Notes: generated by a model not told the origin, from the letters alone. Numbered from the stretch's first letter, positions 1 to 9,034 are shown. The stretch: 64,000 nucleotides of DNA from Paraburkholderia fungorum (GCF_003610895.1 NZ_MCAS01000036.1:1-64000); one strand, 5' to 3'. Translations and numbers: made by a program.

Positions 1-1460
1 GCGAGAAAGCGCTCGAACTCGCGGTTCTCGCTCTCCGGCACCTGGATGCCGACCAGAATCGAACTGTAGTCCGCGCCCTGGTTGCGGTAGTGGAACAGGC
101 TGATATTCCAGTTCGGCGCCATCGACGAGAGGAACTTCATCAGCGCGCCCGGCCGCTCTGGAAACTCGAAGCGGAACAGGCGTTCGTCATGCGCCAGCGG
201 CGAGCGGCCGCCCACCATGTAGCGGATGTGCTGCTTCGACAGTTCGTCGAAGGTCAGATCGACGGTGGCAAAGCCGTGCGCTTCAAAGGCGCCCGCGATC
301 TGCGCCGATTCGCTGCGATTCCTGATCTGCACGCCGACGAAGATATGCGCTGAATTCGCGTCCGCAATCCGGTAGTTGAACTCGGTGACGCTGCGCGTGC
401 CCACCAGTTCGCAGAAGCGGCGGAAGCTGCCGCGCTCCTCGGGAATCGTCACGGCGAACACCGCCTCACGCGCTTCACCGACTTCGGCGCGCTCGGCCAC
501 GAAACGCATGCGGTCGAAGTTCATGTTCGCGCCGGACGTGATCGCAATCAACGTCTGGCCTTCGAGACCTTCGCGCTCGGCATACTGTTTGGCGCCCGCC
601 ACGGCCAGCGCGCCGGCCGGCTCCAGCACGCTGCGGGTGTCCTGGAAGACGTCCTTGATCGCCGCGCATAGCGCGTCGGTGTTCACGAGCAGCACGTCGT
701 CGAGATAATCGCTGCACAGGCGGAAGGTTTCCTCGCCCACCAGCTTGACCGCGGTGCCGTCCGAGAACAGCCCGACCTCGTTCAGGGTGACGCGTTCACC
801 CGCCTTCAGCGAGGCGGCCATCGCGCACGAGTCATCGGTCTGCACGCCAATCACCCTGATCTCCGGGCGCACCGATTTCACATACGCCGCCACGCCTGCC
901 GCGAGACCACCGCCGCCGATCGGCACGAAGATCGCATGGATCGGACCCTGATGCTGGCTGAGAATCTCCATCGCGACCGTGCCCTGGCCGGCGATCACGT
1001 ACGGATCGTCGAACGGGTGCACGAACGTCAGGCCGCGTTCTTCCTGCAGCTTCACGGCATGTCCGTACGCGTCGCTATAGGACTCGCCAAACTGCACGAC
1101 CTCGACCGTCGCCCCGCCATGCGCGCGCACCGCATCGACCTTCACCTGCGGTGTAGTCACCGGCACGACGATGATCGCCTTCACGCCCATGCGGGCCGCC
1201 GAGAGCGCCACGCCCTGCGCGTGATTGCCTGCCGAGGCGGTAATCACGCCCCGCTCCAGCGCGTCCGCCGGGATATGCGCCATCTTGTTGTACGCGCCGC
1301 GCACCTTGAACGAGAACACCGGCTGGTTGTCCTCGCGCTTCAGATAGACCGGATTGGACAGCCGCGCCGACAGGTTCGGCGCACGTTCGAGCTCGGTCTC
1401 GCGGGCCACGTCGTAGACGCGCGCGGTCAGGATTTTCTTCAGGTAGTCGTGGGAAGCCAT
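1..1460 (-). CDS. ilvA: Threonine ammonia-lyase, biosynthetic (threonine deaminase), 3' end cut by window edge
   Basis: PLP enzyme that converts L-threonine to 2-oxobutanoate, the committed step of isoleucine synthesis in the cytoplasm. Translating the minus strand from the ATG at 1460 gives MASHDYLKKILTARVYD and about 486 residues with no stop before the window edge; the family is about 505 residues, so roughly the last 20 are missing. The PLP-lysine region SFKVRGAYNK lies near residue 52, SAGNHAQGVA follows, and a glycine-rich phosphate loop (PIGGGGLAAG) sits near residue 180. Two ACT-like regulatory repeats follow (one starting EAVFAVTIPEERGSF, one RLFRFEFPERPGALM), the arrangement of the isoleucine-inhibited biosynthetic enzyme rather than the shorter catabolic TdcB. 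It is divergent from the dehydrogenase gene at 1973. No attenuator-type leader peptide was seen upstream. Confidence 0.96.
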   Translation of the reverse strand, partial: MASHDYLKKILTARVYDVARETELERAPNLSARLSNPVYLKREDNQPVFSFKVRGAYNKMAHIPADALERGVITASAGNHAQGVALSAARMGVKAIIVVPVTTPQVKVDAVRAHGGATVEVVQFGESYSDAYGHAVKLQEERGLTFVHPFDDPYVIAGQGTVAMEILSQHQGPIHAIFVPIGGGGLAAGVAAYVKSVRPEIRVIGVQTDDSCAMAASLKAGERVTLNEVGLFSDGTAVKLVGEETFRLCSDYLDDVLLVNTDALCAAIKDVFQDTRSVLEPAGALAVAGAKQYAEREGLEGQTLIAITSGANMNFDRMRFVAERAEVGEAREAVFAVTIPEERGSFRRFCELVGTRSVTEFNYRIADANSAHIFVGVQIRNRSESAQIAGAFEAHGFATVDLTFDELSKQHIRYMVGGRSPLAHDERLFRFEFPERPGALMKFLSSMAPNWNISLFHYRNQGADYSSILVGIQVPESENREFERFL

Positions 1461-1972
1461 GCGGGTGGCGCGGTGCGCTTTGTGAGACGGGAAAGGGTCA
1501 ATGATAGCGCCAACGGTGCGCGCTCTGGCCTTCATCAAGCCCGTGGCGTGCGCCGGAGCGTTGTCAGCAAGGGGCCGCCCGACCGTTCGGTCGGAGAATC
1601 CCTGGCGTGCGCTTGTGGCGCTGCTCCGTCCAAAAACGCGCAAAACCCCGCCACCGTTCCGATTTCGGGCGTCAACGCGCGGCGGGATCATAAGGTAGAA
1701 TTCCATTTTGGAATAAGGATCGGAAGATGCACTGGCAGCCTCGGATCGCCCATTTGATGCCCGTCCCGCGTGAGTCTTGCCCCGCGGCGGAGCGTCACGT
1801 CCGCCACGCGCGATCGTGTAGCTGTCTCTGAGCGCCGTGAAGCGACCGATGTGGGTAAGCCGTCGGTTGCGCTTCGCTCCCCTAGAAGATTTCCAGCATT
1901 GCGCCCCACGCGCACCGTCCGCCGACGCCTCACCCGTGAGCGCGCCCGGTTGACCCACCGAGTCGTCCGAAC
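1461..1972. other. 512-base divergent intergenic region with two inverted repeats
   Basis: Separates the divergent ilvA and DUF3683 genes. Short open frames here (1501-1698, 1770-1976) are arginine-rich, lack convincing ribosome sites and look non-coding. Two inverted repeats stand out: CCGACCG-TT-CGGTCGG at 1579-1594 (perfect 7-bp arms) and ATTCCA-TTT-TGGAAT at 1700-1714 (perfect 6-bp arms), the latter overlapping a TAGAAT that could be a -10 box. These look like operator dyads, but no regulator gene is adjacent. No stable small RNA or riboswitch was recognised. Confidence 0.5.
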
Positions 1973-4900
1973 ATGAACGCACCTCAAGTTTTCGATCCGC
2001 ACGGGGCCGCCAACGCGGTGGCCGCCGATCCCGAAGCGCGTCTGCGCGAAATTCCCTACAACTACACGTCGTTCTCCGACCGTGAAATCGTTATCCGTCT
2101 GCTCGGCGACGAAGCCTGGGCGGCTTTGGCCGAACTGCGCGCGGAACGCCGCACCGGCCGCTCGGCGCGGATGCTGTACGAAGTGCTCGGCGACATCTGG
2201 GTCGTGCGCCGCAATCCTTACCTGCAAGACGACCTGCTCGACAATCCGAAGCGCCGCGCCCTGCTGATCGAGGCGCTGCACCATCGTCTGAGCGAGATCG
2301 AAAAGCGCCGGCGTGCCGATCTGGTCGAGCATGGCGACGAAGCGGGCATCGATCGGGCGGCGCGCGTTGAAACGCTGGTGGCGGCTGCACGCCGTGCCGT
2401 CGACGATTTCGAGAGCGAGTTCCAGAAGACCTTCGATCTGCGCCGTCGCGCGAACAAGGTGCTGGGCAAGGTCACCGAGAAAGACAACATCAAGTTCGAC
2501 GGTCTGTCCCGCGTCTCGCACGTGACGGATGCGACGGACTGGCGCGTCGAGTACCCATTCGTCGTGCTGACGCCGGATACCGAGGCCGAGATCGCCGGCA
2601 TGATCAAGGCGTGTTTCGAACTCGGTTTGACCGTGATCCCGCGCGGAGGCGGCACGGGCTACACGGGCGGCGCGGTGCCGCTTACGCCGTTTTCGGCCGT
2701 CATCAATACGGAGAAGCTCGAACAGCTGGGTGCGGTTGAATTGACCGAACTGCCGGGTGTCGATCGCAAGGTTCCGACGATTTTCTCCGGCGCCGGCGTC
2801 GTGACGCGTCGCGTGACCGAAGCCGCCGAACAGGCCGGCTATGTGTTCGCGGTGGACCCGACCTCGCTGGACGCGTCCTGCGTCGGCGGCAACGTCGCGA
2901 TGAACGCGGGCGGCAAGAAAGCGGTGCTGTGGGGCACGGCGCTCGACAACCTCGCCTGGTGGCGCATGGTCGACCCGGAAGGGAACTGGCTCGAAGTCAC
3001 ACGCCTGGACCACAACCTCGGCAAGATTCACGACATTGAAGTCGCGCGTTTCGAGCTGAAATGGTTCGACGGCAGCCACGCGCCGGGCGAAAAATTGCTG
3101 CGCACACAGGCGCTCGACATCAAGGGCCGCGTATTCCGTAAGGAAGGTCTGGGCAAGGACGTGACCGACAAATTCCTGGCCGGTCTGCCGGGCGTGCAGA
3201 AGGAAGGTTGCGACGGCCTGATCACGTCGGCGCGCTGGGTGTTGCACAAGATGCCGGCGCACACGCGCACGGTTTGTCTCGAGTTCTTCGGTCAGGCCCG
3301 CGAAGCGATTCCGAGCATTGTCGAGATCAAGGACTATCTGTTCGAAACGTCGAAACAGGGCGGCGCGATTCTCGCCGGCCTCGAGCATCTGGACGAGCGC
3401 TACCTGCGCGCGGTCGGCTACGCGACCAAGAGCAAGCGCAACGCGTTTCCGAAGATGGTGCTGATCGGCGACATCGTCGGCGACGATGCGGATGCGGTGG
3501 CGCAAGCGACTTCGGAAGTCGTGCGCATGGCCAACGGCAAGAGCGGCGAAGGTTTCGTCGCCGTCAACGCCGAGGCGCGCAAGCGTTTCTGGCTCGATCG
3601 CAGCCGTACCGCGGCGATTGCCAAGCACACCAACGCGTTCAAGATCAACGAAGACGTGGTGATCCCGCTCGACCGCATGGGCGAATACACCGACGGCATC
3701 GAACGCATCAATATCGAACTGTCGATCAAGAACAAGCTGCAACTGGTCGACGCGCTCGAAACGTTCTTCAAGGGCGGCAAGCTGCCGCTCGGCAAGAGCG
3801 ACGACGCCAACGAAATTCCGAGCGCGGAGTTGCTCGAAGATCGCGTGCAACAGGCGCTCGATCTGCTGAAGAAAGTGCGTACGCGCTGGGAATTCCTGCG
3901 CGACAAGCTCGATCTGTCCTTGCGCGAGGCACAGCATTATCTGGTTGGCCTTGGCTACGAAGCGCTGGCCGAGAAATTTGCCGATCGCGCCGACGCGCAG
4001 CCTGACGCCACCGTGTTCCACATCACGCAGGACCGCACGATTCGCGTGTCCTGGAAGCAGGAAATCCGGGCCGAATTGCGGCAGATCTTCAACGGCGGCG
4101 AGTTCAAGCCGATCCTCGAAGAAGCTCAGGCGATTCACAAGAAGGTGCTGCGCGGCCGCGTGTTCGTCGCGCTGCACATGCACGCGGGCGACGGCAACGT
4201 CCACACCAACCTGCCGGTCAACTCCGACAACTACGAGATGCTGCAGGACGCCCACACGGCGGTCGCGCGCATCATGAAGCTGGCGCGTTCGCTCGACGGC
4301 GTGATTTCCGGCGAGCACGGCATCGGCATTACCAAGCTCGAGTTCCTGACCGACGAAGAGATCGCCGAATTCCGCGCGTACAAGCAGCGCGTCGATCCGC
4401 ATGGCCGCTTCAACGCGGGCAAGCTGCTCGAAGGCGCCGACCTGCGCAACGCCTACACGCCGAGCTTCGGCCTGATGGGCTACGAATCGCTGATCATGCA
4501 GCAGTCCGACATCGGCGCGATTTCCGAGTCGATCAAAGACTGTTTGCGCTGCGGCAAGTGCAAGCCGGTGTGCGCGACCCACGTGCCGCGCGCGAACCTG
4601 CTGTATAGCCCGCGCAACAAGATTCTCGCGACCTCCTTGCTGGTCGAGGCGTTCCTGTACGAAGAGCAGACCCGCCGCGGTGTGTCGATCAAGCACTGGG
4701 ACGAGTTCAACGACGTCGCCGATCACTGCACCGTCTGTCACAAATGCGTAACGCCATGCCCGGTGAAGATCGACTTTGGCGACGTGACGATGAACATGCG
4801 CAACCTGCTGCGCAAGATGGGCAAGAAGAAGTTCAACGCGGGCAACGCGGCCGGCATGTTCTTCCTGAACGCGACCAACCCGCAGACCATCAACCTCGCG

Positions 4901-6028
4901 CGCACCGCGATGATGGGCATCGGCTACAAGGCGCAGCGCCTCGGCAACGACGTGCTGAAGAAGTTCGCGAAGAAGCAGGCTGCGCACCCGCCGGCAACCG
5001 TCGGCAAGCCGCCGGTCACGCAGCAGGTGATCCACTTCATGAACAAGAAGATGCCGGGCAACCTGCCGAAGAAGACCGCCCGCGCGCTGCTGGATATCGA
5101 GGACAACAAGATCGTCCCGATCATCCGCAATCCGAAGACGACCACGGCCGACACGGAAGCGGTGTTCTACTTCCCGGGCTGCGGCTCCGAGCGGCTGTTC
5201 TCGCAAGTGGGGCTGGCGACGCAGGCCATGCTGTGGGAGGCGGGCGTACAAACCGTGCTGCCGCCGGGTTACCTGTGCTGCGGCTATCCGCAGCGCGGTT
5301 CGGGCCAGTTCGACAAGGCCGAACAGATCGTCACGGACAACCGCGTGCTGTTCCACCGCGTTGCCAATACGCTGAATTACCTCGACATCAAGACGGTGGT
5401 GGTGTCGTGCGGCACGTGTTACGACCAGCTGGCCGGCTACGAATTCGAGAAGATCTTCCCGGGCTGCCGGATCATCGACATCCACGAGTTCCTGCTGGAG
5501 AAGGGCATCAAGCTCGAAGGCGTGAACGGCGTGCGCTACATGTACCACGACCCGTGCCACTCGCCGATCAAGACGATGGACCCGGTCAAGCTCGTCAATC
5601 AGCTGATGGGTTCGGAGAACGACGGCTACAAGATCGAGAAGAACGATCGTTGCTGTGGCGAATCCGGCACACTCGCGGTGACGCGCCCGGACATTTCGAC
5701 GCAAGTCCGCTTCCGCAAGGAAGAGGAAATGCGCAAGGGCGCGGCGAAGCTGCGGGGTATTCCTTTGGTGGCTGAGCCAGGCGCGAATGGGATCACTGCG
5801 GCCAATGCGCCGGCCGGCGCGGCGGGTGCGCCGAACGGCGCCACCGACGTCAAGATCCTGACGAGCTGCCCGTCCTGCCTGCAAGGCCTGTCGCGCTACA
5901 ACGAGGACGCGGGCACCGAGGCGGACTACATCGTCGTCGAAATGGCCCGTCACGTGCTCGGTGAAGACTGGATGTCGGACTACGTCCAGCGGGCGAACAA
6001 TGGCGGAATCGAGCGCGTGCTGGTTTAA
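1973..6028 (+). CDS. DUF3683 FAD-linked oxidase / Fe-S / CCG-domain fusion dehydrogenase
   Basis: A 1351-residue fusion of parts that in glycolate or D-lactate oxidases sit on separate subunits. After an N-terminal DUF3683 region (about residues 20-150), a PCMH-type FAD domain carries the phosphate-binding loop PRGGGTGYTGG near residue 223. A GlcD-like FAD-oxidase C-terminal domain follows (HMHAGDGNVH, SGEHGIGITK). Two 4Fe-4S motifs follow: CLRCGKCKPVC near residue 857 and CTVCHKCVTPCP near 920. Two cysteine-rich CCG-type domains of the GlpC/HdrD/LutA kind end the protein (FPGCGSERL with LCCGYPQ, then HDPCHSP with RCCGESG). Substrate is not predictable; a 2-hydroxyacid dehydrogenase passing electrons through Fe-S clusters to quinone is the natural inference. 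The start at 1973 has only a weak ribosome site. A 1448-residue antisense open frame over this gene is a composition artefact. Confidence 0.9.
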   Translation: MNAPQVFDPHGAANAVAADPEARLREIPYNYTSFSDREIVIRLLGDEAWAALAELRAERRTGRSARMLYEVLGDIWVVRRNPYLQDDLLDNPKRRALLIEALHHRLSEIEKRRRADLVEHGDEAGIDRAARVETLVAAARRAVDDFESEFQKTFDLRRRANKVLGKVTEKDNIKFDGLSRVSHVTDATDWRVEYPFVVLTPDTEAEIAGMIKACFELGLTVIPRGGGTGYTGGAVPLTPFSAVINTEKLEQLGAVELTELPGVDRKVPTIFSGAGVVTRRVTEAAEQAGYVFAVDPTSLDASCVGGNVAMNAGGKKAVLWGTALDNLAWWRMVDPEGNWLEVTRLDHNLGKIHDIEVARFELKWFDGSHAPGEKLLRTQALDIKGRVFRKEGLGKDVTDKFLAGLPGVQKEGCDGLITSARWVLHKMPAHTRTVCLEFFGQAREAIPSIVEIKDYLFETSKQGGAILAGLEHLDERYLRAVGYATKSKRNAFPKMVLIGDIVGDDADAVAQATSEVVRMANGKSGEGFVAVNAEARKRFWLDRSRTAAIAKHTNAFKINEDVVIPLDRMGEYTDGIERINIELSIKNKLQLVDALETFFKGGKLPLGKSDDANEIPSAELLEDRVQQALDLLKKVRTRWEFLRDKLDLSLREAQHYLVGLGYEALAEKFADRADAQPDATVFHITQDRTIRVSWKQEIRAELRQIFNGGEFKPILEEAQAIHKKVLRGRVFVALHMHAGDGNVHTNLPVNSDNYEMLQDAHTAVARIMKLARSLDGVISGEHGIGITKLEFLTDEEIAEFRAYKQRVDPHGRFNAGKLLEGADLRNAYTPSFGLMGYESLIMQQSDIGAISESIKDCLRCGKCKPVCATHVPRANLLYSPRNKILATSLLVEAFLYEEQTRRGVSIKHWDEFNDVADHCTVCHKCVTPCPVKIDFGDVTMNMRNLLRKMGKKKFNAGNAAGMFFLNATNPQTINLARTAMMGIGYKAQRLGNDVLKKFAKKQAAHPPATVGKPPVTQQVIHFMNKKMPGNLPKKTARALLDIEDNKIVPIIRNPKTTTADTEAVFYFPGCGSERLFSQVGLATQAMLWEAGVQTVLPPGYLCCGYPQRGSGQFDKAEQIVTDNRVLFHRVANTLNYLDIKTVVVSCGTCYDQLAGYEFEKIFPGCRIIDIHEFLLEKGIKLEGVNGVRYMYHDPCHSPIKTMDPVKLVNQLMGSENDGYKIEKNDRCCGESGTLAVTRPDISTQVRFRKEEEMRKGAAKLRGIPLVAEPGANGITAANAPAGAAGAPNGATDVKILTSCPSCLQGLSRYNEDAGTEADYIVVEMARHVLGEDWMSDYVQRANNGGIERVLV

Positions 6029-6062
6029 TGGCACGACTGACGATTCTTGCCTGAGGACGACG

Positions 6063-6491
6063 ATGGACTGCGTTTTTTGCCGTGAAGATGGCGGTGATGT
6101 GCTGTGGCAGGACGATACGCTGCGTGTCGTCCTCGCCGACGAACACGATTACCCGGGTTTTTGCCGGGTGATCTGGAACGCGCACATCGCCGAGTTTTCC
6201 GATCTCGCCGAAACCGACCGGGATCGCGTGATGCGGGCCGTGTACGCGGTCGAGCGTGCGATCCGGCGCATTCTTCAGCCGGTGAAGGTCAACCTGGCGA
6301 GCCTCGGCAACCAGGTGCCGCACGTGCATTGGCACGTGATTCCGCGTTTTTCGAACGACGCTCACTTCCCGTTGCCGATCTGGGCGCCGCGCCAACGCAC
6401 GGTGTCCGAGGCCATGCTGTCGTCGCGCCGCGCGCAAGCCACCTTGCTGCGCGAGGCGGTGCGACAGGAAATCGAACAAGCTCTAGCCTGA
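6063..6491 (+). CDS. HIT family hydrolase
   Basis: 142-residue cytoplasmic protein of the histidine triad superfamily, which hydrolyses nucleotide phosphoramidates or dinucleoside polyphosphates. The triad HVHWHVIP (His-x-His-x-His) is near residue 83-90, and the N-terminal MDCVFCREDGG is the usual start of this family, so the ATG at 6063 is preferred over longer in-frame extensions. It lies 34 bases after the DUF3683 gene and may be co-transcribed with it. Substrate is unknown. Confidence 0.93.
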   Translation: MDCVFCREDGGDVLWQDDTLRVVLADEHDYPGFCRVIWNAHIAEFSDLAETDRDRVMRAVYAVERAIRRILQPVKVNLASLGNQVPHVHWHVIPRFSNDAHFPLPIWAPRQRTVSEAMLSSRRAQATLLREAVRQEIEQALA

Positions 6492-6528
6492 GCGCGTCCG
6501 GATCCGCCGCTTCGCGCGAGGCGCGCCG

Positions 6529-6584
6529 GGGAGGTTGATTCCCCAATCCCCCAAGGGGACTTCCCGCGGGGCGGGAGACCTCCT
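6529..6584 (+). repeat. Potential three-way-junction RNA/DNA structure in the HIT-DUF971 gap
   Basis: Three complementary arms nest here. The outer stem is GGGAGGT (6529-6535) with ACCTCCT (6578-6584), one G-T pair. Arm 1 is TCCCC (6540-6544) with GGGGA (6555-6559). Arm 2 is TCCCGC (6562-6567) with GCGGGA (6571-6576) around a GGG loop. There is no T-run, so this is not a standard terminator. It could be an interspersed Burkholderia-type palindromic element or a structured leader of the downstream DUF971-ubiE genes. Seen by eye only; no covariation was tested. Confidence 0.45.
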
Positions 6585-6635
6585 GCGGAGCCGAAAGCCT
6601 GGCGCGGCCCGGCGTTTTCTTATGATGAGGTCAAC

Positions 6636-7049
6636 ATGAGTGGACTCACTCCCGACACCCCGGTGCCCACCGGCGTGGTCGTGCATTCCAGATCGCGCGT
6701 ACTCGAATTGCAATACGCAAACGGCGAGACGTACCGCCTGCCGTTCGAACTGCTGCGCGTGTATTCGCCGTCAGCGGAGGTGATGGGCCACGGGCCGGGG
6801 CAGGAGACGCTGCAAACCGGCAAGCGCGACGTCACGATCAAGATGATCGAAGGCGTCGGCAACTATGCGATACAGCCGACTTTCTCCGACGGGCACGCCA
6901 CCGGCATCTATTCCTGGGACCTGTTGTACGACATGGCCGTTCGTCAGGATGAACTCTGGCGCGACTATCTCGCCAAACTGACAGCGGCCGGCGTTGACCG
7001 CGATGCGCCCATGGCGCCGGCCGGTGCTGCGCACGGACACTGTCACTGA
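6636..7049 (+). CDS. DUF971 domain protein (gamma-butyrobetaine hydroxylase N-terminal-like)
   Basis: 137 residues matching the small DUF971 fold, the domain found at the N-terminus of gamma-butyrobetaine hydroxylases. Seen: SRVLELQYANGETYRLPFE near residue 17-35, a GVGNYAIQPTFSDGHATGIY segment that typifies the domain, and a His-rich C-terminal tail (HGHCH) that could bind metal. A GAGG ribosome site precedes the ATG at 6636. It sits 69 bases before ubiE in the ubiquinone gene block, a conserved neighbourhood in beta-proteobacteria. Stand-alone DUF971 proteins have been connected with Fe-S cluster metabolism, but no function can be assigned from sequence. Confidence 0.9.
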   Translation: MSGLTPDTPVPTGVVVHSRSRVLELQYANGETYRLPFELLRVYSPSAEVMGHGPGQETLQTGKRDVTIKMIEGVGNYAIQPTFSDGHATGIYSWDLLYDMAVRQDELWRDYLAKLTAAGVDRDAPMAPAGAAHGHCH

Positions 7050-7118
7050 TACGATTCGCCCTGATCGCCGCACTGATGCGGCGCAACATATTTCAGAATA
7101 CGCGAAAGGACGAGCGCG

Positions 7119-7850
7119 ATGAGCAAAACCCACTTCGGCTTTCAATCGGTCGACGAACAGGAAAAAGCGCAGAAGGTGGCGGGCGTGTTCCACTCGGTCG
7201 CCTCCAACTACGACTTGATGAACGACCTGATGTCGGGCGGGTTGCACCGGGCGTGGAAGATGTTCACGATCGCCCAGGCCAACGTCCGGCCGGGCTTCAA
7301 GGTGCTCGACATCGCGGGGGGCACGGGTGATCTGTCGAAGGCATTTGCCAGACAGGCGGGCGAAACCGGCGAAGTATGGCACACCGACATCAACGAATCG
7401 ATGCTGCGCGTGGGCCGCGACCGCTTGCTGGATAAGGGCGTGATCACGCCGGCGCTGCTCTGCGACGCCGAAAAAATCCCTTTTCCCGACAATTACTTCG
7501 ACGTGGTGACGGTGGCTTTTGGCCTGCGCAACATGACTCACAAGGACGTGGCGTTGGCCGAAATGCGGCGCGTGCTGAAGCCGGCAGGCCGTCTGCTGGT
7601 GCTGGAGTTCTCGAAAGTGTGGGATCCGCTTAAAAAGGTCTACGACGTCTATTCGTTCAAGGTGCTGCCATGGCTTGGCGACCGTTTTGCGAAGGACGCT
7701 GAGAGCTACCGCTACCTGGCGGAATCGATCCGGATGCATCCGGACCAGGAAACTTTAAAAACAATGATGGAACAAGCGGGCCTGGACGGCGTCAAATATT
7801 ACAATTTGTCAGCTGGCGTGGTAGCTTTACATGTGGGGACCAAATACTAG
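7119..7850 (+). CDS. ubiE: Ubiquinone/menaquinone biosynthesis C-methyltransferase UbiE
   Basis: 243-residue SAM-dependent methyltransferase that methylates the ring carbon of demethoxyubiquinol (and demethylmenaquinol where present). Seen: the N-terminal FGFQSVDEQEKAQKVAGVF, the SAM-binding glycine loop VLDIAGGTGDL near residue 63, the acidic post-I region TDINESML, VAFGLRNM near residue 131, and the RLLVLEFSKV motif characteristic of UbiE. Length is right for the family. A GAAAGGA ribosome site precedes the ATG at 7119. It begins the ubiE / Tim44-like / ubiJ / ubiB order. Confidence 0.97.
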   Translation: MSKTHFGFQSVDEQEKAQKVAGVFHSVASNYDLMNDLMSGGLHRAWKMFTIAQANVRPGFKVLDIAGGTGDLSKAFARQAGETGEVWHTDINESMLRVGRDRLLDKGVITPALLCDAEKIPFPDNYFDVVTVAFGLRNMTHKDVALAEMRRVLKPAGRLLVLEFSKVWDPLKKVYDVYSFKVLPWLGDRFAKDAESYRYLAESIRMHPDQETLKTMMEQAGLDGVKYYNLSAGVVALHVGTKY

Positions 7851-7888
7851 GGTCCCTAACCCATCGATTTTTAAAGGAAAGTACGAAA

Positions 7889-8881
7889 ATGTCCGATTCA
7901 GGTGTGTTATCTCCCCGTAAGGTTAAGCGGTCGTTGGTGAGAAGAATCGGACTGATCGCGATGGTCGGTCTGATCATGGCCGGCTCTCTCGCCTCGCTCG
8001 ATGCGGAAGCTCGCCGCATGGGCGGTGGCCGTAGTATTGGCCGTCAGTCGAACACGGTTCAGCAGCAGTCGACCCCGTCGCAGCCTTCCCAAAGCAACCA
8101 GGCCATGCAGCAGCGCGCACAGCCGGCCCCGGCGCCCGCGCCGACGCCGGCCGCCGCGCCTAACCGCTCGCGCTGGCTTGGGCCGATCGCCGGTCTCGCG
8201 GCCGGCCTCGGTATCGCGGCGCTGTTGTCGCACTTCGGCCTGGGCGGCGCGTTCGCGGGCGCCATGGCCAACATCATCGTGATCGCGGTCCTCGCGATGA
8301 TCGGCATCTGGCTGGTCCGCCGTTTCATGGGCCGCAAGCGCGATACGACCCAACCGGCCTACGCGGGCGGCTCGCCGTCGCTGAATGCGGGTGGCACCGG
8401 CTATACGCAGGAACCGCGTTACACCGCGCCGCCTGCCGGCTCGTACCTCGAACCGCAAGGCAACCCGCTGAACGCGGCGTCCGTCAACGCTGCCCCGGTC
8501 GTGCCGGCAGGCTTCGATTCGGAAGCGTTCCTGCGTAACGCCAAGGTGTACTTCGTGCGCCTGCAAGCCGCGTGGGACGTGGGCAATACGGAAGACATCC
8601 GCGAATTCACCACGCCGGAAATGTTCGCCGAAGTGAAGGTCGACCTTTCGTCGCGCGGTGCCGAGTCCAATCAGACGGACGTCGTGCAGCTGAACGCGGA
8701 GTTGCTGGGTGTTGAAGAACGCGCGACCGAATACCTCGCCAGCGTGCGCTTCTCCGGCTTGATCCGCGAATCGGCGGGCGCGGCGGCTGAGCCGTTCGTC
8801 GAAGTCTGGAACCTGACGAAGTCGAACCGTGCGGGTGAAGGCTGGCTGCTGGCGGGCATTCAGCAGGTGGTGCAGCACTGA
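7889..8881 (+). CDS. Tim44-like domain inner-membrane protein
   Basis: 330 residues. The N-terminus has a basic stretch then a hydrophobic segment (about residues 20-36) that could be a signal anchor. A Gln/Pro/Ala-rich linker follows, then two hydrophobic segments (about 95-115 and 121-139) with a basic end (VRRFMGRKRD). The C-terminal part (about 205-330) resembles the Tim44-like/MBA1 fold: FLRNAKVYFVRLQAAWD, then a beta-rich region ending EVWNLTKSN...GWLLAGIQQV. Bacterial members occur beside ubiquinone genes in many beta-proteobacteria, but their job is not established. A membrane role supporting the Ubi enzymes is inference from position only. A strong hairpin/T-run follows the stop. Confidence 0.85.
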   Translation: MSDSGVLSPRKVKRSLVRRIGLIAMVGLIMAGSLASLDAEARRMGGGRSIGRQSNTVQQQSTPSQPSQSNQAMQQRAQPAPAPAPTPAAAPNRSRWLGPIAGLAAGLGIAALLSHFGLGGAFAGAMANIIVIAVLAMIGIWLVRRFMGRKRDTTQPAYAGGSPSLNAGGTGYTQEPRYTAPPAGSYLEPQGNPLNAASVNAAPVVPAGFDSEAFLRNAKVYFVRLQAAWDVGNTEDIREFTTPEMFAEVKVDLSSRGAESNQTDVVQLNAELLGVEERATEYLASVRFSGLIRESAGAAAEPFVEVWNLTKSNRAGEGWLLAGIQQVVQH

Positions 8882-8987
8882 GGCTGCCACGAAACAGGGC
8901 CGAGGCGACGCTGCGCGCCTTGACTTCGCACACAGCATTGGCCGTTCGGCATAGCAGGCCGCGAAGCGAACGGACGTTACAATAGGA

Positions 8988-9021
8988 ACCCGCGCGGGCA
9001 CCTCGCCCGCGCGGGTTTTTT
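8988..9021 (+). terminator. Rho-independent terminator between the Tim44-like gene and ubiJ
   Basis: Perfect 12-bp stem ACCCGCGCGGGC (8988-8999) with its complement at 9005-9016, loop ACCTC, then a T-run at 9016-9021. Unusually, the ubiJ start codon lies only 13 bases after the T-run and no ribosome-binding site is visible between. A possible -10 box TACAAT at 8978-8983 sits just before the hairpin, so transcripts starting there would begin with this structure and it could act as a leader attenuator for ubiJ-ubiB. Confidence 0.85.
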
Positions 9022-9034
9022 CTTGCCACTCTCA

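Noticed and set aside
1770..1976. 68-codon open frame ending at the DUF3683 start (ATGA overlap)
   Set aside because: Looks like a coupled leader peptide, but it is Arg/Ser-rich with no ribosome site or homologous pattern.
1688..6034. Very long antisense open frame (1448 codons) opposite the DUF3683 gene
   Set aside because: Arg/His/Val-rich with no domain signature; it is the mirror of strong GC3 bias in the real gene. The plus strand encodes a protein with complete cofactor motifs.
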